A stretch of DNA of 64,000 bases from Nitzschia sp. DOCU1 (Eukaryota; Bacillariophyta; Bacillariophyceae; Bacillariales; Bacillariaceae): contig OX595990.1 in assembly GCA_951394045.1 (NCBI GenBank), positions 1,612,001-1,676,000 on the forward strand, written 5' to 3'. Positions 31,694 through 43,500 of this stretch are shown here, piece after piece. The notes beneath the pieces were generated by a model, which saw nothing but the letters and a program-made list of their open reading frames with translations, searched no databases and was not told the DNA's origin. The number at the start of each line of letters is the position of its first letter. Position 1 is the stretch's first letter. The translations under genes and the position numbers were made by a program.

Positions 31694-32779
31694 TGCGGCA
31701 CCGTCGTCCTCGTCGAGGCAAACAAAGCCAGCCGCTGACTTGAAAGTTGCTTGCCTGGTATTTGAAGAAAGTAAAGAACGAAGATATGGGTTGGTGCTAG
31801 GTTGTGATCCATCCCTTGATTGCCGAAAACATTTTCGTGGCCAATAACGCAAGCCGCCTCTTTCTGGAACAAGGGCGAAAGAGCAATGACGATCGAAGAT
31901 CGCGAGAAGAGAAGAGATCCAAGGGATCAATCTCAAGGATATGTATTACTGCCAGTACCTGTAGTACCAGGTACGCTTGAAAGCAGATTCGGCGTATCCG
32001 GCGCAAAAATACGAGCATGCATGCCCCACAGAAGGGACTGCTCGACCCTCCCTCGCGGTAGACAGGCTAGGGCCTAATTACTTCCGCCATCCTTGAAGTC
32101 GCATTCCTTGGAATTCCAGTAGAATTCGAGGCTATTGTTAAAAGTTGTAGATAATCTCAGGTTCAAGGACGTGGCGACTCCCAGAAGGTTCTCTGTCTGG
32201 TTTGCGAAAGACCTCATACGACCACGACGGGAAATTGGCGACCTATATCGATATCCTGGAGAACATCATGACATTTTCTATTCCGAGATTGTTGAATACT
32301 CTTAAGGTTAAAGTAATCAGAGAATGCGATGGAACGAACAACAGCAATCACGTGGCGTTCCTTCTGAGACAACATGACTTATGGCAAATTCTTAGAGCGC
32401 AAGGTAAATGAGGTGTTTTGTCTGCCACCTCAGTCGGTCGATGGGAACACCATCTGATTGGTGTTCGAGCCAGATGTGGCGGAGAAACTACGACCGATTT
32501 TACCGATTTTCTTGTCACATGAATTCTGGTACAACTTTTCTGTACAATCTACGATAAGACGCTTGCAATGTTGGTCCAATGTTCCCAACAATATTTTATG
32601 CGCATGCCGATGGAAAACGCAGAAAACGCTGAGCTTGAGTAGATTGTTCCTGTTGATACTCATATCCCAGCAGCTTGTAATATCAGCCCCTGAAGTATCA
32701 TAAAATTGCCATCATTTGTCTTGACAACCAAAGACTAGCACCGCAAGTCGTTTTTGAAGCAAGAAGCACGAGAATAACA
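31694..32779. other. divergent intergenic region
   Basis: About 1.1 kb between the sulfotransferase-like gene and the first HSF gene. 31694..31936 may be coding if the upstream ATG is used. No other gene, RNA or repeat could be supported. Confidence 0.5.
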
Positions 32780-33892
32780 ATGATTGATTCCACAAGCGAA
32801 GACAGAGACCTGCACAGCCCAGACTTTGACGATGGAGAAAATGATGAGTCCAAGGGATCTGTGCGTGTTGTCTCGGGTTCGGGATTCCGCTACGTGGTGC
32901 CCTTCCCATGGAGGCTTCATCAGATGCTAGAAGAGATTGAAGTTCAAGGAAATGCTGCGGTTGTTTCCTGGCTTCCAGACGGGCAGCACTTCCAGGTGCA
33001 CAATCCCCAGTTGTTTGTGGAAAATGTCATCCCGAAGTTCTTCAAGCAAAAATCTTACAAGAGCTTTCAACGTCAGCTTCACTTGTATGGTTTCCAGCGA
33101 GAAACAGATGGACCCAATCGAGGTAAGGAGGCTCAATGGTGCTCTTCGTAACTACTTCTTCGCCCAGTCGCTCACGAATTATTGTAATCAGGTGCCTACT
33201 ATCACGAAAGTTTTGTTCGAAGTAATCGACAGATGGCCCTTGAAATTTCTCGTATCAAGGCACCAAAGCGAAGGCGAATGCCTCCCCAGACCAAGCCTAG
33301 CTTGAAAGGAAAGGCTGAGGCCAAGGACATGAAACAATCTGGACTCTCGGTTCTTCAGAGGTTCCAGAGTTTATCTGAAATTGAGCAACAAAAGCAGGTG
33401 GGAACGATTCGCAGTATCAACGCAATTTCCTCAGGAAATTCTAGCTTCGATCCCGTCCTTACGTTCCAACAATCATGCGCTTGTCCTCACCGACACCAAA
33501 ACCATGGAGCTCACGTCTGCAACTCAATAGCTAGGCCTGCCTCGCGAGCCGTGTCTGAAAGCAGCAGTGGATCTTCTGTCGCAGAGACGTACAGCTGGCT
33601 CATCAATGCTGGTGTGCCATTCTCCGCCTTCGACCCTATAGCGATTGAACCTACACCAATTGGACCATCAGATCATCTATACGACTGTGCAGATGAGATT
33701 GCATCTTTGTTTTCTTTCCCATCCGCGCCCAAGTCATCATCTTCTCCCACACCCACCCATTATGGCCTTGTTTCTTCTTCTCTGGATTCCCCAGTTTCGG
33801 AACCATCTTTTGGATTCAACGGAGAGGATGCCAGCCTGGAAATCCCCCAAGACATGTTGGGTGACCTTAGCACTGCTATCTGGGGTTTGTAA
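32780..33892 (+). CDS. heat-shock transcription factor (HSF) 1 of 2
   Basis: Exons 32780..33122 and 33192..33892 (69-bp intron, phase 1) give 347 residues. The winged-helix DNA-binding domain spans about residues 38-135: VPFPWRLHQMLEEIE, VSWLPDGQHFQVHNPQLFVENVIPKFFKQKSYKSFQ, RQLHLYGFQRE and GAYYHESFVRSNR. The recognition helix (YKSFQRQLHLYGF) is close to the HSF consensus, so it should bind nGAAn-type elements in the nucleus. A basic patch follows (KAPKRRRMPP), probably a nuclear localisation signal; the remaining 200 residues are S/P-rich with no obvious leucine-zipper trimerisation region. HSFs are expanded in diatoms. The intron before GAY[YF]H is shared with the second HSF at 38993. Confidence 0.85.
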
Positions 33893-34613
33893 ACTTATGC
33901 TACATATATGACAATACCATCACCAGAAATGGGACAGCACGCACGTGCACGGCGTTGCCTTCGTCCCCCGCAGCGATATTCCCAGTTGAACAACTAAAAG
34001 CGCGGTTCCTAACTCACAACACGGAGCCCCAACGGGATTATCGCAAGCACATCAATACATACTAGCTCAATCAAGCCCATAGGCTTGCTCCTTTTTTCGC
34101 AATGAGTCCTTCTGTGAACTTAGCTAGTTTTTTATGTCGGAATATCGTTGTCATAAACAGATCATTAGCTCCCCCTTTCATCGCATTGCAATGGATTTCG
34201 TCGCAATTGGCAAGGACAGGCAAGTCTTAACATTGCGTGGTTTCCGCTCCGTGGCAATGATTGTGCGATCCTCCGACGAGCATGGGTGGTGCGCTACTCT
34301 CGACAAAGGCGGGCATGAGAAGAAGCCTCTAGTAGTTTCTCTCGATATCCCGGTCTTCTGTAACTGGTGGACGCCTCGTCCCTTGAAGCGCTAAAACGAA
34401 ATCGTGCTTTGTTCTACAACCAAAAGTGGATAACCTCTGCGAGGAAGTCAAAAGCTGATGATTTTAAGTATGGCAAATCCATTTAACTTTAAGGAAATTC
34501 ACTTTAAAGATTAGACTTGCGCCTTCCAGTTTGAAAATGATCGTAGCAATGGACGAATGGATCGTCCTCAAGGAGGAAGTGGCTAGGTGTGGCACGCCTT
34601 GTAGTACTTTGGA
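33893..34613. other. convergent intergenic region
   Basis: About 720 bp. A frame at 34134..34394 has no recognisable features. AT-rich near 34440-34520. Nothing else supported. Confidence 0.5.
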
Positions 34614-35267
34614 CTACGAGTCGGCATCAGCTTCCCCCATTAGCCGTGCCATGACCCGTGAGGGTCGACTTGACCGGATGGCCCGCGCCGACAAGACCCG
34701 AAGGCACATCGCCTCTGATAATCTCCCCTTTTGGAGATGGGCTTGAGTATCGAGGACTTCTTGAGCGTGTTGCTTGCGGTAGGCCTTCACGGAGGGGATG
34801 AAGCCACACTCCAATCCTCGTACTTCGACTGGCAAACCGCCCAGCTTGGCATTCTCGAGGAACTCGCTGCTGGATAGTGACGGGGTCTTGGAGCATTCGT
34901 CAAACACACGAAGATAGTGCTCTACACGTTCGGGGTTCTGTCTCTTGAACCCACGTGCCAGTTTACGGGTGAAGTCAGCAATCTCCGCTCGCTCACATTT
35001 TGACCACCAAAGCTCTTCTTTGTCCAATTCATCGTGGTAAAGTTCAGATTCATGGACTTCAAGAGCAATCGCGTCTCCGAACATGGACGTAGATTCAGTA
35101 CCATGGGTACTGGGAAGCTCGAAGCGTACCCGTTTGCAAGCCACCGACACAAGGGCATCATCGTCGTCAGCACCATTGTCGATAGTTGCATACCTGCGGC
35201 GTTTACGGGTGTTATCATTGGGAGCAAGTGGTGCCATGGTAGTAAGTCGAGGTTTCGAGGAAACCAT
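34614..35267 (-). CDS. small protein of unknown function with ELWWSKCE motif
   Basis: 217 residues from the ATG at 35267, or 207 from the ATG at 35237 (MAPLAPNDNTRKRRRY). The N-terminus is basic (NTRKRRRYAT). The body, from residue about 75, is helical with KEELWWSKCERAEIADFTRKLARGF, VEHYLRVFDECSKTP, VRGLECGFIPSVKAYRKQHAQEVLDTQAHL. From memory this LWWSK...Y...C...RGLE...R..H...VL..Q pattern recurs in many diatom proteins of unknown function, but I cannot check that. No signal or membrane segments. Probably intracellular. Confidence 0.55.
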   Translation of the reverse strand: MVSSKPRLTTMAPLAPNDNTRKRRRYATIDNGADDDDALVSVACKRVRFELPSTHGTESTSMFGDAIALEVHESELYHDELDKEELWWSKCERAEIADFTRKLARGFKRQNPERVEHYLRVFDECSKTPSLSSSEFLENAKLGGLPVEVRGLECGFIPSVKAYRKQHAQEVLDTQAHLQKGRLSEAMCLRVLSARAIRSSRPSRVMARLMGEADADS

Positions 35268-36508
35268 TATGGTGGGAATAAAAATTGTGGACTCCTTCGC
35301 TGTCCGTGTGGTAAAGGTGTACGAGTGGCATGCATCGATGATTCAAACCCTCCTGTTGTGCGGGGTGGGCTCGCTGCTGCCGGGCGTGGAGAAACATGGC
35401 GGTTCGGAAGGGCCTGTGAGCGAAGGACAATGATCCATTCATATTTGATTTGCGAGGCCGGAAGCGCGTTCCGTGGCTAATGGTGAGTTTTTTCGGCTCC
35501 CTCTACGCACTACTGAGAATTTTTTGGCTGCGTTCCGTGTGTGGGAGAGCATCATCCAACTATGACGGAAGTGAGAAGACCCGTCATGTTTTGCTCTTGC
35601 GTCGTGTCGCAAGTGACATTGAGTCTTCCCAGCAATGTGTGGACGACTCCGCGCATTTATGTACGACTACAAGCATGTATATCATGTACTGGTTTCAATA
35701 AAATTCAACGCATGAGAGCGCGAGCCGGTGTTTTGCCGTCACATTTCACCGCCTTCGGGATCGCTCTTCTGCCAACAACACGATATTTGGGAAAACGGGC
35801 GCAGCGACGAGGACGAGAGCGAAGGAAGACCGGTGGTGCCATCGAGGAGCGTCTCGGCGCGCTGGCCTCCGAAGGGAAGAAGACATAAAAAGCGGCGCGC
35901 CATTCGCTCTTCACTGGGCTATCGTAGAATAAGGAGTTTGATACCCTGTGTGGTAACTATAATACCGTTAGTGGTGCTGTACCTAACTAAAATGGATACT
36001 GTACAGCTTTGCCCGAGTTAGTGGTCTAGTCTCAAGGACTACAGGACCGGTAATATGGAGGTGGATCTGATGAAAGAAGAGAAGTCGTAACAGGTAAGCA
36101 GCATGCCCTACAGTGTTAGTGTTGCGTGTCTGTACCTGGTATAGCTTTGACAGCATGAAAGCAGGCAAGTAGTAAAACCATGTACTATACCACTCAGGAT
36201 ATGATAGGCAAATGTACTCATATCTAATAGAGAGGAGAAATGAGGATGTTTAGGTGCCCGCGAATGGATCCTTACAGTCTCGCCCACGAGCCAATGCACC
36301 AAGATTCAACTACGTATGTCATGTTGTAGATATGAAATAGTGTCTAGATTATCCCTCGGCCCCGTTTTGTCTCGAGCTGTTCTCACTGCCCATTGTTTTA
36401 ATTATCTGCTCGGAACATCCGGGGCCATTCTCGCACGAATTTGCTAGCGGTCCAATAGCTGGAGATAGAATGTATACCCAACCTGTTGCCAGCGTGTCAA
36501 GAGATGGT
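35268..36508. other. long intergenic region
   Basis: About 1.24 kb between two minus-strand genes. Several short frames occur but none has family features, consistent composition or a convincing start. No RNA gene or repeat recognised. Confidence 0.5.
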
Positions 36509-37793
36509 CTACAGCGATGGGAACGCGTTTTCGTCCATGACATTCAGGCCAGGATTCTTGGGACCTCTTCCTCGACCACGACCCTCTCCGCGACCGCGTC
36601 CATCTCCTCGTCCACCTCGGCCCCCGCGTCCTCCACGGCCTCCTCGACCTTCGCCTCGACCATCTCCACGGCCTTCACCTCGTCCACGGCCCTCGCCCCG
36701 GCCTCTACCTCGCCCACGACCAGCGCGACCTCCTCCATCGTTATTCGCGGCCTGCAGCAACAAAGAAGGGGTTAGTTTCAATTGCTGTCGTGAACTTCAT
36801 TGCCATGGAAACCTACGTACCACGCGGAAGCCAAGTTCGACTACCGGCTTCGCCTCATCCTTGGCCTTGTTCTTTTTCTTTTTCGATTTTCCCTCGCCCA
36901 TTACTAGGAAATCCTCTTCCACCTTCTTTGCTGCTTGCTTTCCTGCAAACTCATTCTCGACTTCACGGCCAGCAGCTTTGTCATCCTTTTTCTGCTTGGA
37001 CGCCATGTATTCAGCCAAGGTCATTGTGTTGTCCTCCGGTTCAGGCTCGGGTTCAGGAGCCTCCTCGGGCGTCTCTTCGGCAGGCGCTTCTCCCTCAGCT
37101 TCTCCAGCTGGCTTATCTTCCTTCACTTCCTCCTCGTCGATTTTGCCTTCCATTTTCTTGGCTTCGGTCTTATCGTTGCCCCAGTTGCGTGCACCGCCGC
37201 CGCCCTTTTTGATTTCTTTGCCGCGTCCAGTACCACTTCTTCTGTCATAGGCACGCTTTCCGTCTCGAGCAGGGGCGCGACCTCCACGTCCATGTTTCGT
37301 GTTACGATCATTGTTCGGGGGGCGGCGACTAGCAAAGATGAGAAATGCGGAAAGAGAGACACGAAGGGAAACAGATATTAGTAAGATGCCAAAAGGTCGG
37401 ATGTGATAACTTCACGTCTTCAGATACAAAAGCAGTTATGATATCGAATACCAAGTGACGCCCGCACTTCACAAGGCGTGAAGATTCTCCGATCCATCGA
37501 CTATCACTACATCAATGGGCCAAGTTCGAGAAAATAGACTGTCATCTTTTGACTTACGCAGGTTTGCTAGGTTCCGCCACCGCCGCCGCACTGTCGGCAG
37601 CAGGTTTCTTTGCTTTGGGCTCTCGCGTCTTGGCTGGCGCTTTGGCCGGTCCCGGGGCCTCATCGCCCGAGTCGTCTAGGGCAGCAAAGAAGTTTGATGA
37701 CTACAAAAAGACGAAAGACGAACGAACCAACATGAGTGAGTCATCGCTACTATGTCAAGATTCCAGGCAAGATGCCACCGCAAACCGCACCAT
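36509..37793 (-). CDS. hyaluronan/mRNA-binding family protein (SERBP1/HABP4/Stm1-like)
   Basis: Four exons proposed: 37793..37791 (start codon only), 37700..37558, 37328..36821 and 36751..36509, totalling 298 residues; introns 90, 229 and 69 bp. The N-terminus SSNFFAALDDSGDE matches the short ribosome-contacting start of Stm1/SERBP1 proteins. The family signature follows: DGKRAYDRRSGTGRGKEIKKGGGGARNWG, residues about 68-97, then an acidic P/E-rich stretch, TMTLAEYMASKQKKD, and a long RGG-type Gly/Arg tail ending MDENAFPSL. These proteins bind 80S ribosomes and mRNA and help keep ribosomes dormant. Exons 2-4 are well supported; the first is uncertain because it holds only an ATG. Confidence 0.8.
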
Positions 37794-38992
37794 TTTCTGG
37801 CTCCACAACACCAAAACTTTCCGAAAGATAAAACGATGTCAATGGTGCACTCTAGAGGCAGGCAGTCAAGATCTGTACAGGCAGGGCGGATAACAAAAGC
37901 TTGGACGATAGCCTCCAATCACTTGGATTCCCCATCAGCGGCGTCTGATCGATTTGGGGGGCCAGCCGTCGCACCGATCTCCGACACTACGCGTTACTAA
38001 ACCATGGCATCATGCATGCGTCGTGCCATTGAGCGACTGAATGTGCGGTTGTGAGGCTACGGACGTTTCTACAGACGTTCCAGTACAAAATCTTTTGCGA
38101 AGCTAGCAATGTACCGTGCTAACTATCGTGGATATGAATTTGGTTTACAACTGTTGATCAGATGGGTCCATTACCGAAACACACCAATGTATGTATGTAC
38201 CAGTGGTGGGGCGCTGGTCTCAGACCTCAACAGATCACAAAAGCTTGTTATGTGATCAATTGTGGATGCGCACTTTTCGCAACCATAGGGCTTAGATTTA
38301 TATATTGAAGGGGGCGAAGTGCAGCTGGCATGCCAAGGAAACGAAGCTCCGACAAGCGCTCTTTTACCGGTACATTATGTACGTGATGGTTGTACTGCAT
38401 TCGGATTTCGCATCTCTCTGTTCTCTACCTGGAACGCGCAAGATTGACTTCAATGCTTCGCTTTCTTCCCCAATTTATTGACGTCATAAAATTCTTAAGT
38501 ATAACTTCAAGTTAAAGCAGCTGTTTGTGTGTTCGTGGGGTTCCTGTTCTGACATGATTACTTAACGATCTGATCTTACGTGGCCGTTGCGACACAATTT
38601 CCTCCAAAACGCACGCGAGGCCGGCGCTGATGGCTGTTTGCCTTGTTGATGAGAGCTTTCGCAGTTTTAGTATATGGGTAGACTTTCAGCGGGGACGCGA
38701 TGCATCCGGGGAATCACGTCGACAAACGATAATCGGGTACTTCCATCACTCGTGGCTCTATATCACCTTCAAACGTTAGTTCATAACCAAATGGACAGAA
38801 GTGCCTCGCGATCCATCGTTCTCTGGCAGACCAAACGACTTTTTTACGGTTGTTCAAAGGGCGCGCAAAGACTTTCCCAAATTCCCTCCGCCCACATTTC
38901 ACCAAGATTTGAAGTTGCAACACGTTTATTATATTATTATTACTATCCCTATCGCTATTTCTACAGCATCGACCTTGAGAATTGAAAGCAAG
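37794..38992. other. long divergent intergenic region
   Basis: About 1.2 kb between the SERBP1-like gene and the second HSF gene. The HSF frame stays open back to 38801, but those residues do not look like HSF. No other gene or repeat supported. Confidence 0.5.
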
Positions 38993-40382
38993 ATGACGGA
39001 ACAGATGGAACAACTAGACAACCGTATGATAAGAGGCTTTACGAATCATAAATTTGTTGGTGTCGGGGCCACCGCACCAACTGCAATAAGAGAATCGATT
39101 TCTCACCAGCAATTCCCTTCCTTCCTCTCGTCCTCCCCCAGAACAAACGATGAGCAGCAGCTCCCAACGGATAAGTCTGTCACTGACGTATCTGAAGACG
39201 CGGATGGGATCATTCGAGTCCCATCGGGATCAGGTTATAGAATCATGACCCCATTCCCTTGGAGACTTCATGAAATGCTCGAAGACATCGAGCACAAAAA
39301 GTTGAATTGGATAGTTTCCTGGATGCCCGACGGTAAGGCATTCCAGGTACATTCCCCTGAACGGTTCGCAGACACAATCATCCCCATGTACTTTCGCCAC
39401 AAGAGATACAAGTCCTTTCAGGTAAGCTTGTTTGTAATGGGTGATGTGTAGCATTCGCTGTCATGCAAATAAACTTCTCAAACCTGGTGTCTTCAGCGCC
39501 AGCTATACCTCTATGGGTTCAGATCGTTACAAGTGAACTCGGAATGCAAAGGTATGTCCTCTATGTTCCTCTAACTCGCCAGCCGTCCCTTTAGTTTTCG
39601 CCGCTCATCCGTTGTTCCGTTTTCCCTGGGCAGGCGCATACTTTCACCAGTGCTTCGTGAGAGACAACCGCCCGCTATGTCGCCAGATCGTGCGGCCCAA
39701 GTCTGTTACCTCAAGTACTTGGAGGTCTAGCAGATCAAGGTCTCGATCCAAGAAAGCGCAAGGCGCCAAGAATGAGGTTGAGGTATCTGATTACCTTCAA
39801 CGCTGTGGCGCCGAAGATTCTATGGGCCTCGGACAAGCTATTCTCGGGGGAAATTTCGAACCGCTTTCTAGTGAGCGTTCTGGCCCAGCTCTTATTGAGT
39901 TTTCGGACGCGGAAATGGATTCGTTTGGGGCCTCTCGAGAACAGATGGTAGTGCCCAGATGCACTGGAGTTATCTCACCACCGATTTCTGAGCAGGGCCC
40001 GGACGGCAACTCTGTCTGCGAAGCGCAGCAAATTGCAACCCGTTCACTATTGATGAATCTTAAGCTTGCGATGATGGGAAGGGCGCTGGTTATGGCAGCC
40101 CAAGACAACTCGAACCAGGAAGATGCTGCGAGTGATTACAGCGATTTCCGAGTGCAAGAATATTCTGAAGCATATCAACAACCCCAACCCATTTTGTCTA
40201 TGAGCACCGGTGACCGGGACTGGATAAACTTTCAGGCCGATAGCAGCGACGACGGAGTCGCTCCCCGTGGTATTGACCTTCTCGATGCCGTGAGATATGG
40301 TACCGCTTCTATCCAAGAACTGGAGCCCTACTCAGACAGCATCATTACGCTGTTTGGCAGCTCTTCTGACTTCTTAGATTAA
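38993..40382 (+). CDS. heat-shock transcription factor (HSF) 2 of 2
   Basis: Exons 38993..39421, 39497..39551 and 39634..40382 (introns 75 and 82 bp) give 410 residues. The start at 38993 (MTEQMEQLDN) gives the most plausible N-terminus. The DNA-binding domain covers about residues 85-185: TPFPWRLHEMLEDIE, VSWMPDGKAFQVHSPERFADTIIPMYFRHKRYKSFQ, RQLYLYGFRSLQ, GAYFHQCFVRDNR. Intron 2 sits at the same phase-1 position, just before GAY[YF]H, as in the HSF at 32780; intron 1 is extra and splits the recognition helix after KSFQ. A basic block (RSSRSRSRSKKAQ) follows, then a long acidic S/D-rich region resembling an activation domain. No clear coiled coil. Confidence 0.85.
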
Positions 40383-40589
40383 TAATTCGTTCAATAGTCA
40401 AGTCCATGTTTTTTATCTACAGGGGAGTAATCCCCCCTCCCCAACTAGTAGAATCTTCCGCGGTCCTTCAATGTAACAAGCGCCACCCCTGTCCACTATC
40501 ATCGCAGACCCCAAGGGGTTACGCCTTAGAGGCCATCATACAATACATTGTTTCTAGAGTGGCAAGTTAAGTCTGCGTTGCTGGGCACT

Positions 40590-43500
40590 TTAGCTGTATC
40601 TACCAGATCCGTCGGACCTGTCGTGAAGTCTGCCGAATCCATGCTGCTGGTTCCCGTCGCCTCTCTGCATTGATCTAGCCAATAGAGACAATGCGTCCGA
40701 GACGCCGCCGGAATCCATGCCTCCGCCACCCGCCTGCCGATACAAAGCACTTGCCAGACTATTCGCCCCAGCACCGCCAGCTCCGTACCCCATGAGGCTT
40801 TGTGCGTTGGCGAGCGAAGATATGTGATCATGATCAGCACCTGGCCCTGCACTGGAGCCTCTATTTGCCAGTTGTTGTATGAGAGCGCTTGACAAATTGT
40901 TAGCCGACGACGAGCCCCCCAGGTCTCCGAGCAGCAAAGAAGCTAGATGACTTGACCGACCCGGCATGCCCAGCCCCTGTGACTGCTGCAAATGCAGTAA
41001 ACGCTGTAAATCCCCAACATCTGCCAAACCCGCGCCGAGGTTGTTGCCCTCACCTCTCAATGCCGCAGCAAGTGGATGCGAAGACAATCCTGACTGGCCC
41101 TGGAGCAATTGGGGGGGCCCAAGCCATTGTGAGGACAGGAGATTGGACAGCACTGACCCACGTGAAGGTTGGTGATGTTCAAGTAACCTCCGTGCTTCTT
41201 CGAGAGAGAGTTGATTCAACTGTTGTTGCTGTTGCTGTTCTCGTTGAATGTGCTGTTGGCTCAGGAGCTGCTGGAGCGCGGACTGGGGCTGCTGGCTATG
41301 CTGTTGCTGCAATTGCTGATTCAATAGCTGCTGGATCAACTCATGATTACCCCCGCCGAATTCCGAACCACCTGAGATGCTATTTTCTGGGATTTCAAGT
41401 CTGTGTCGTACAGCATCAACTGCTGCCGCAGCAGCCGCTGCCTCGCGTTCTCGGGCAAGCGCTTCGGCCTGAGCTCGAAGCTCTGCAAGGGTGGCACCTT
41501 GGTTGACATATTCCTGTGGGCGGTAATCTGGTTGATCTGGTGGGTGTTCACGAAAAGTAGGTAGATCGACTTCCTTCTCGGAGCGTACATCTTCTGCCTC
41601 CTCTGTTGAGTCTTCGTCAAGCCTCGATGCAGTTTCCTTCGTCGAATCGTCGCTTCGATCTTTGGGTGGTTTCTCCTTTTTCATAGACTTCTTCTCGGAT
41701 GGAGGACGCGATTTTCCCTTCTTCCAGTCATAATAGAAATTCTTGATTTGCTTTTCATTTTTGGTTCCTACCGCCTCTGCCAATTTCGCCCAATCCCGCC
41801 CTAGTCGATTCAGTGTAAGGAGGCGTTGAGCTCGTATAATATGGATGGGACAACGAATCTTAGCATGCGTACTCACCGTGCTGTTCAAGAGTTTCTGCGA
41901 AAATCCTTTTCTCCGCCGTCGTCCACTTCTGAGGAGCTTTTCTCACGGGCGTGGATGGAGCGCTGTCTTCTTGTGCATCTTCCGGCTCGGGATCACCAGG
42001 TAATATTTCGTCGTCAAACGGGGTGATTTTGGGGCGTGTGACTCCCGACATGGAGTCTTGCGACGCCATCCGTAGAAATTTGGTGTGTTCCTTGTCCAGG
42101 GAGAACAACGGGTCGCGTCCTCTCTTCCTTGACTTCCACTTAGATTCCTCCGACCGAGACTCTCCCTCGTACGCCCGTGCCACATCCTCATCGATTGGCA
42201 TCGCATCTAAGACTTGACGCCGCAGTGGATGCAACATGTATGTCCTGTAAGTCTTGTCGCAACGGGGAAGGCTGAATTCAACAGGTTTTTCCTCGCTCTC
42301 CCCTGCGGTCACAGTTGCTCCCACTGAAAGAGCGGCTTGAATAGAAGCATCCCAAATCTGATAGTCACCCTTTCTCTTTCGTCTCATCACGTGTTCTTTC
42401 AAAGCACCCTTGTATGGAACTGTCTGCTTCGAATCATAGTAGAATGCAATGCAGTCTTTCGTTGTCTTGTTTCTGAGAAAGGAAGCAATTCGACGAAAAT
42501 CCTTCGGGAATTGCAAAAAACGGTCGAGAAATATGCACTTCTCCATATCAGTCCAAACGTTGTTCATCTGAGACTCCTCGGCTTCTTTTAGCGGATCGTC
42601 GATTTTGTAAGACGTAAATGTATTCGCATATGATGCCGTGAGTCCCTGACAATATCAAAACAAAAGGTGGTGAGCACCAGGTAAAAGACGCACGCCGCCT
42701 GGAAGTGTACCCAGATCAAAATCTCACCCTTTCCAACCGCGAAATCTGCCGAGGTATTTTCGAACCACCGTGAGTAATACGCTTTTCCATAGCCTCCTTG
42801 GCCGCAATTTCGGCAATGATTTGTTCCTGTTCGTACTCGGATCGGACCTCGTTTCCTCGGCGCGCTCTACGATATGGGTTGTTGGAAGTACGACTGCCTG
42901 ATTCCAAGATATTTCCACGATCGATACCTTGCCCCACGCCAGTCGATTCTTTGTCACCAGCGAGAATAGACTTTCTTGATACAGAAACGGAGCCCCTCTG
43001 CGCCTTTTTGGCTAGTTTTCTCTGTTGCTTTTCGTAGAGACGCTTCCGCACTTCGTACTCCTCCGCGAGAACTGTCCACTCGTCGACGAGTCGTTTCTTC
43101 TGATCTCGAATGTACTCCTTTACGATGGGTGCAAGCAGAACGTGTGTGCGTTCGTGTTGTTGGTAATAGGGAGCCTCGGATGGCTCCGAGTACAACGCAT
43201 CAGAGAGTCCTGTTACCTGTTTTGTAAGGACGCTCCATTCCTCGCATGACTTCCCTAGTTGTGGATCCTTTGAACCACCGGATTCTTCAGTGGTCCTTTC
43301 GTCCACAGACGGCTGGTCGTTCTCAGAAGCCATGGAGAATCCAAGCGCATGTGCTTCTCTGGCAGTTCGGTTGTTTTCTGCCATAATTTGTTCTACGAGA
43401 CTCGAAATTCCTGCTGAGCCCGATGTTCCTTTCGACTCTTTCTTCTGCATGGTATTCCCACCTTGAACGCTTTCGAGCAGAGATTCGTATTCGGATTGTG

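Noticed and set aside
34134..34394. Frame of 86 codons after the first HSF
   Set aside because: No features beyond being open; could occur by chance.
36486..37250. Proline/arginine-rich plus-strand frame
   Set aside because: Shadow of the RGG tail and acidic part of the SERBP1-like gene on the other strand.
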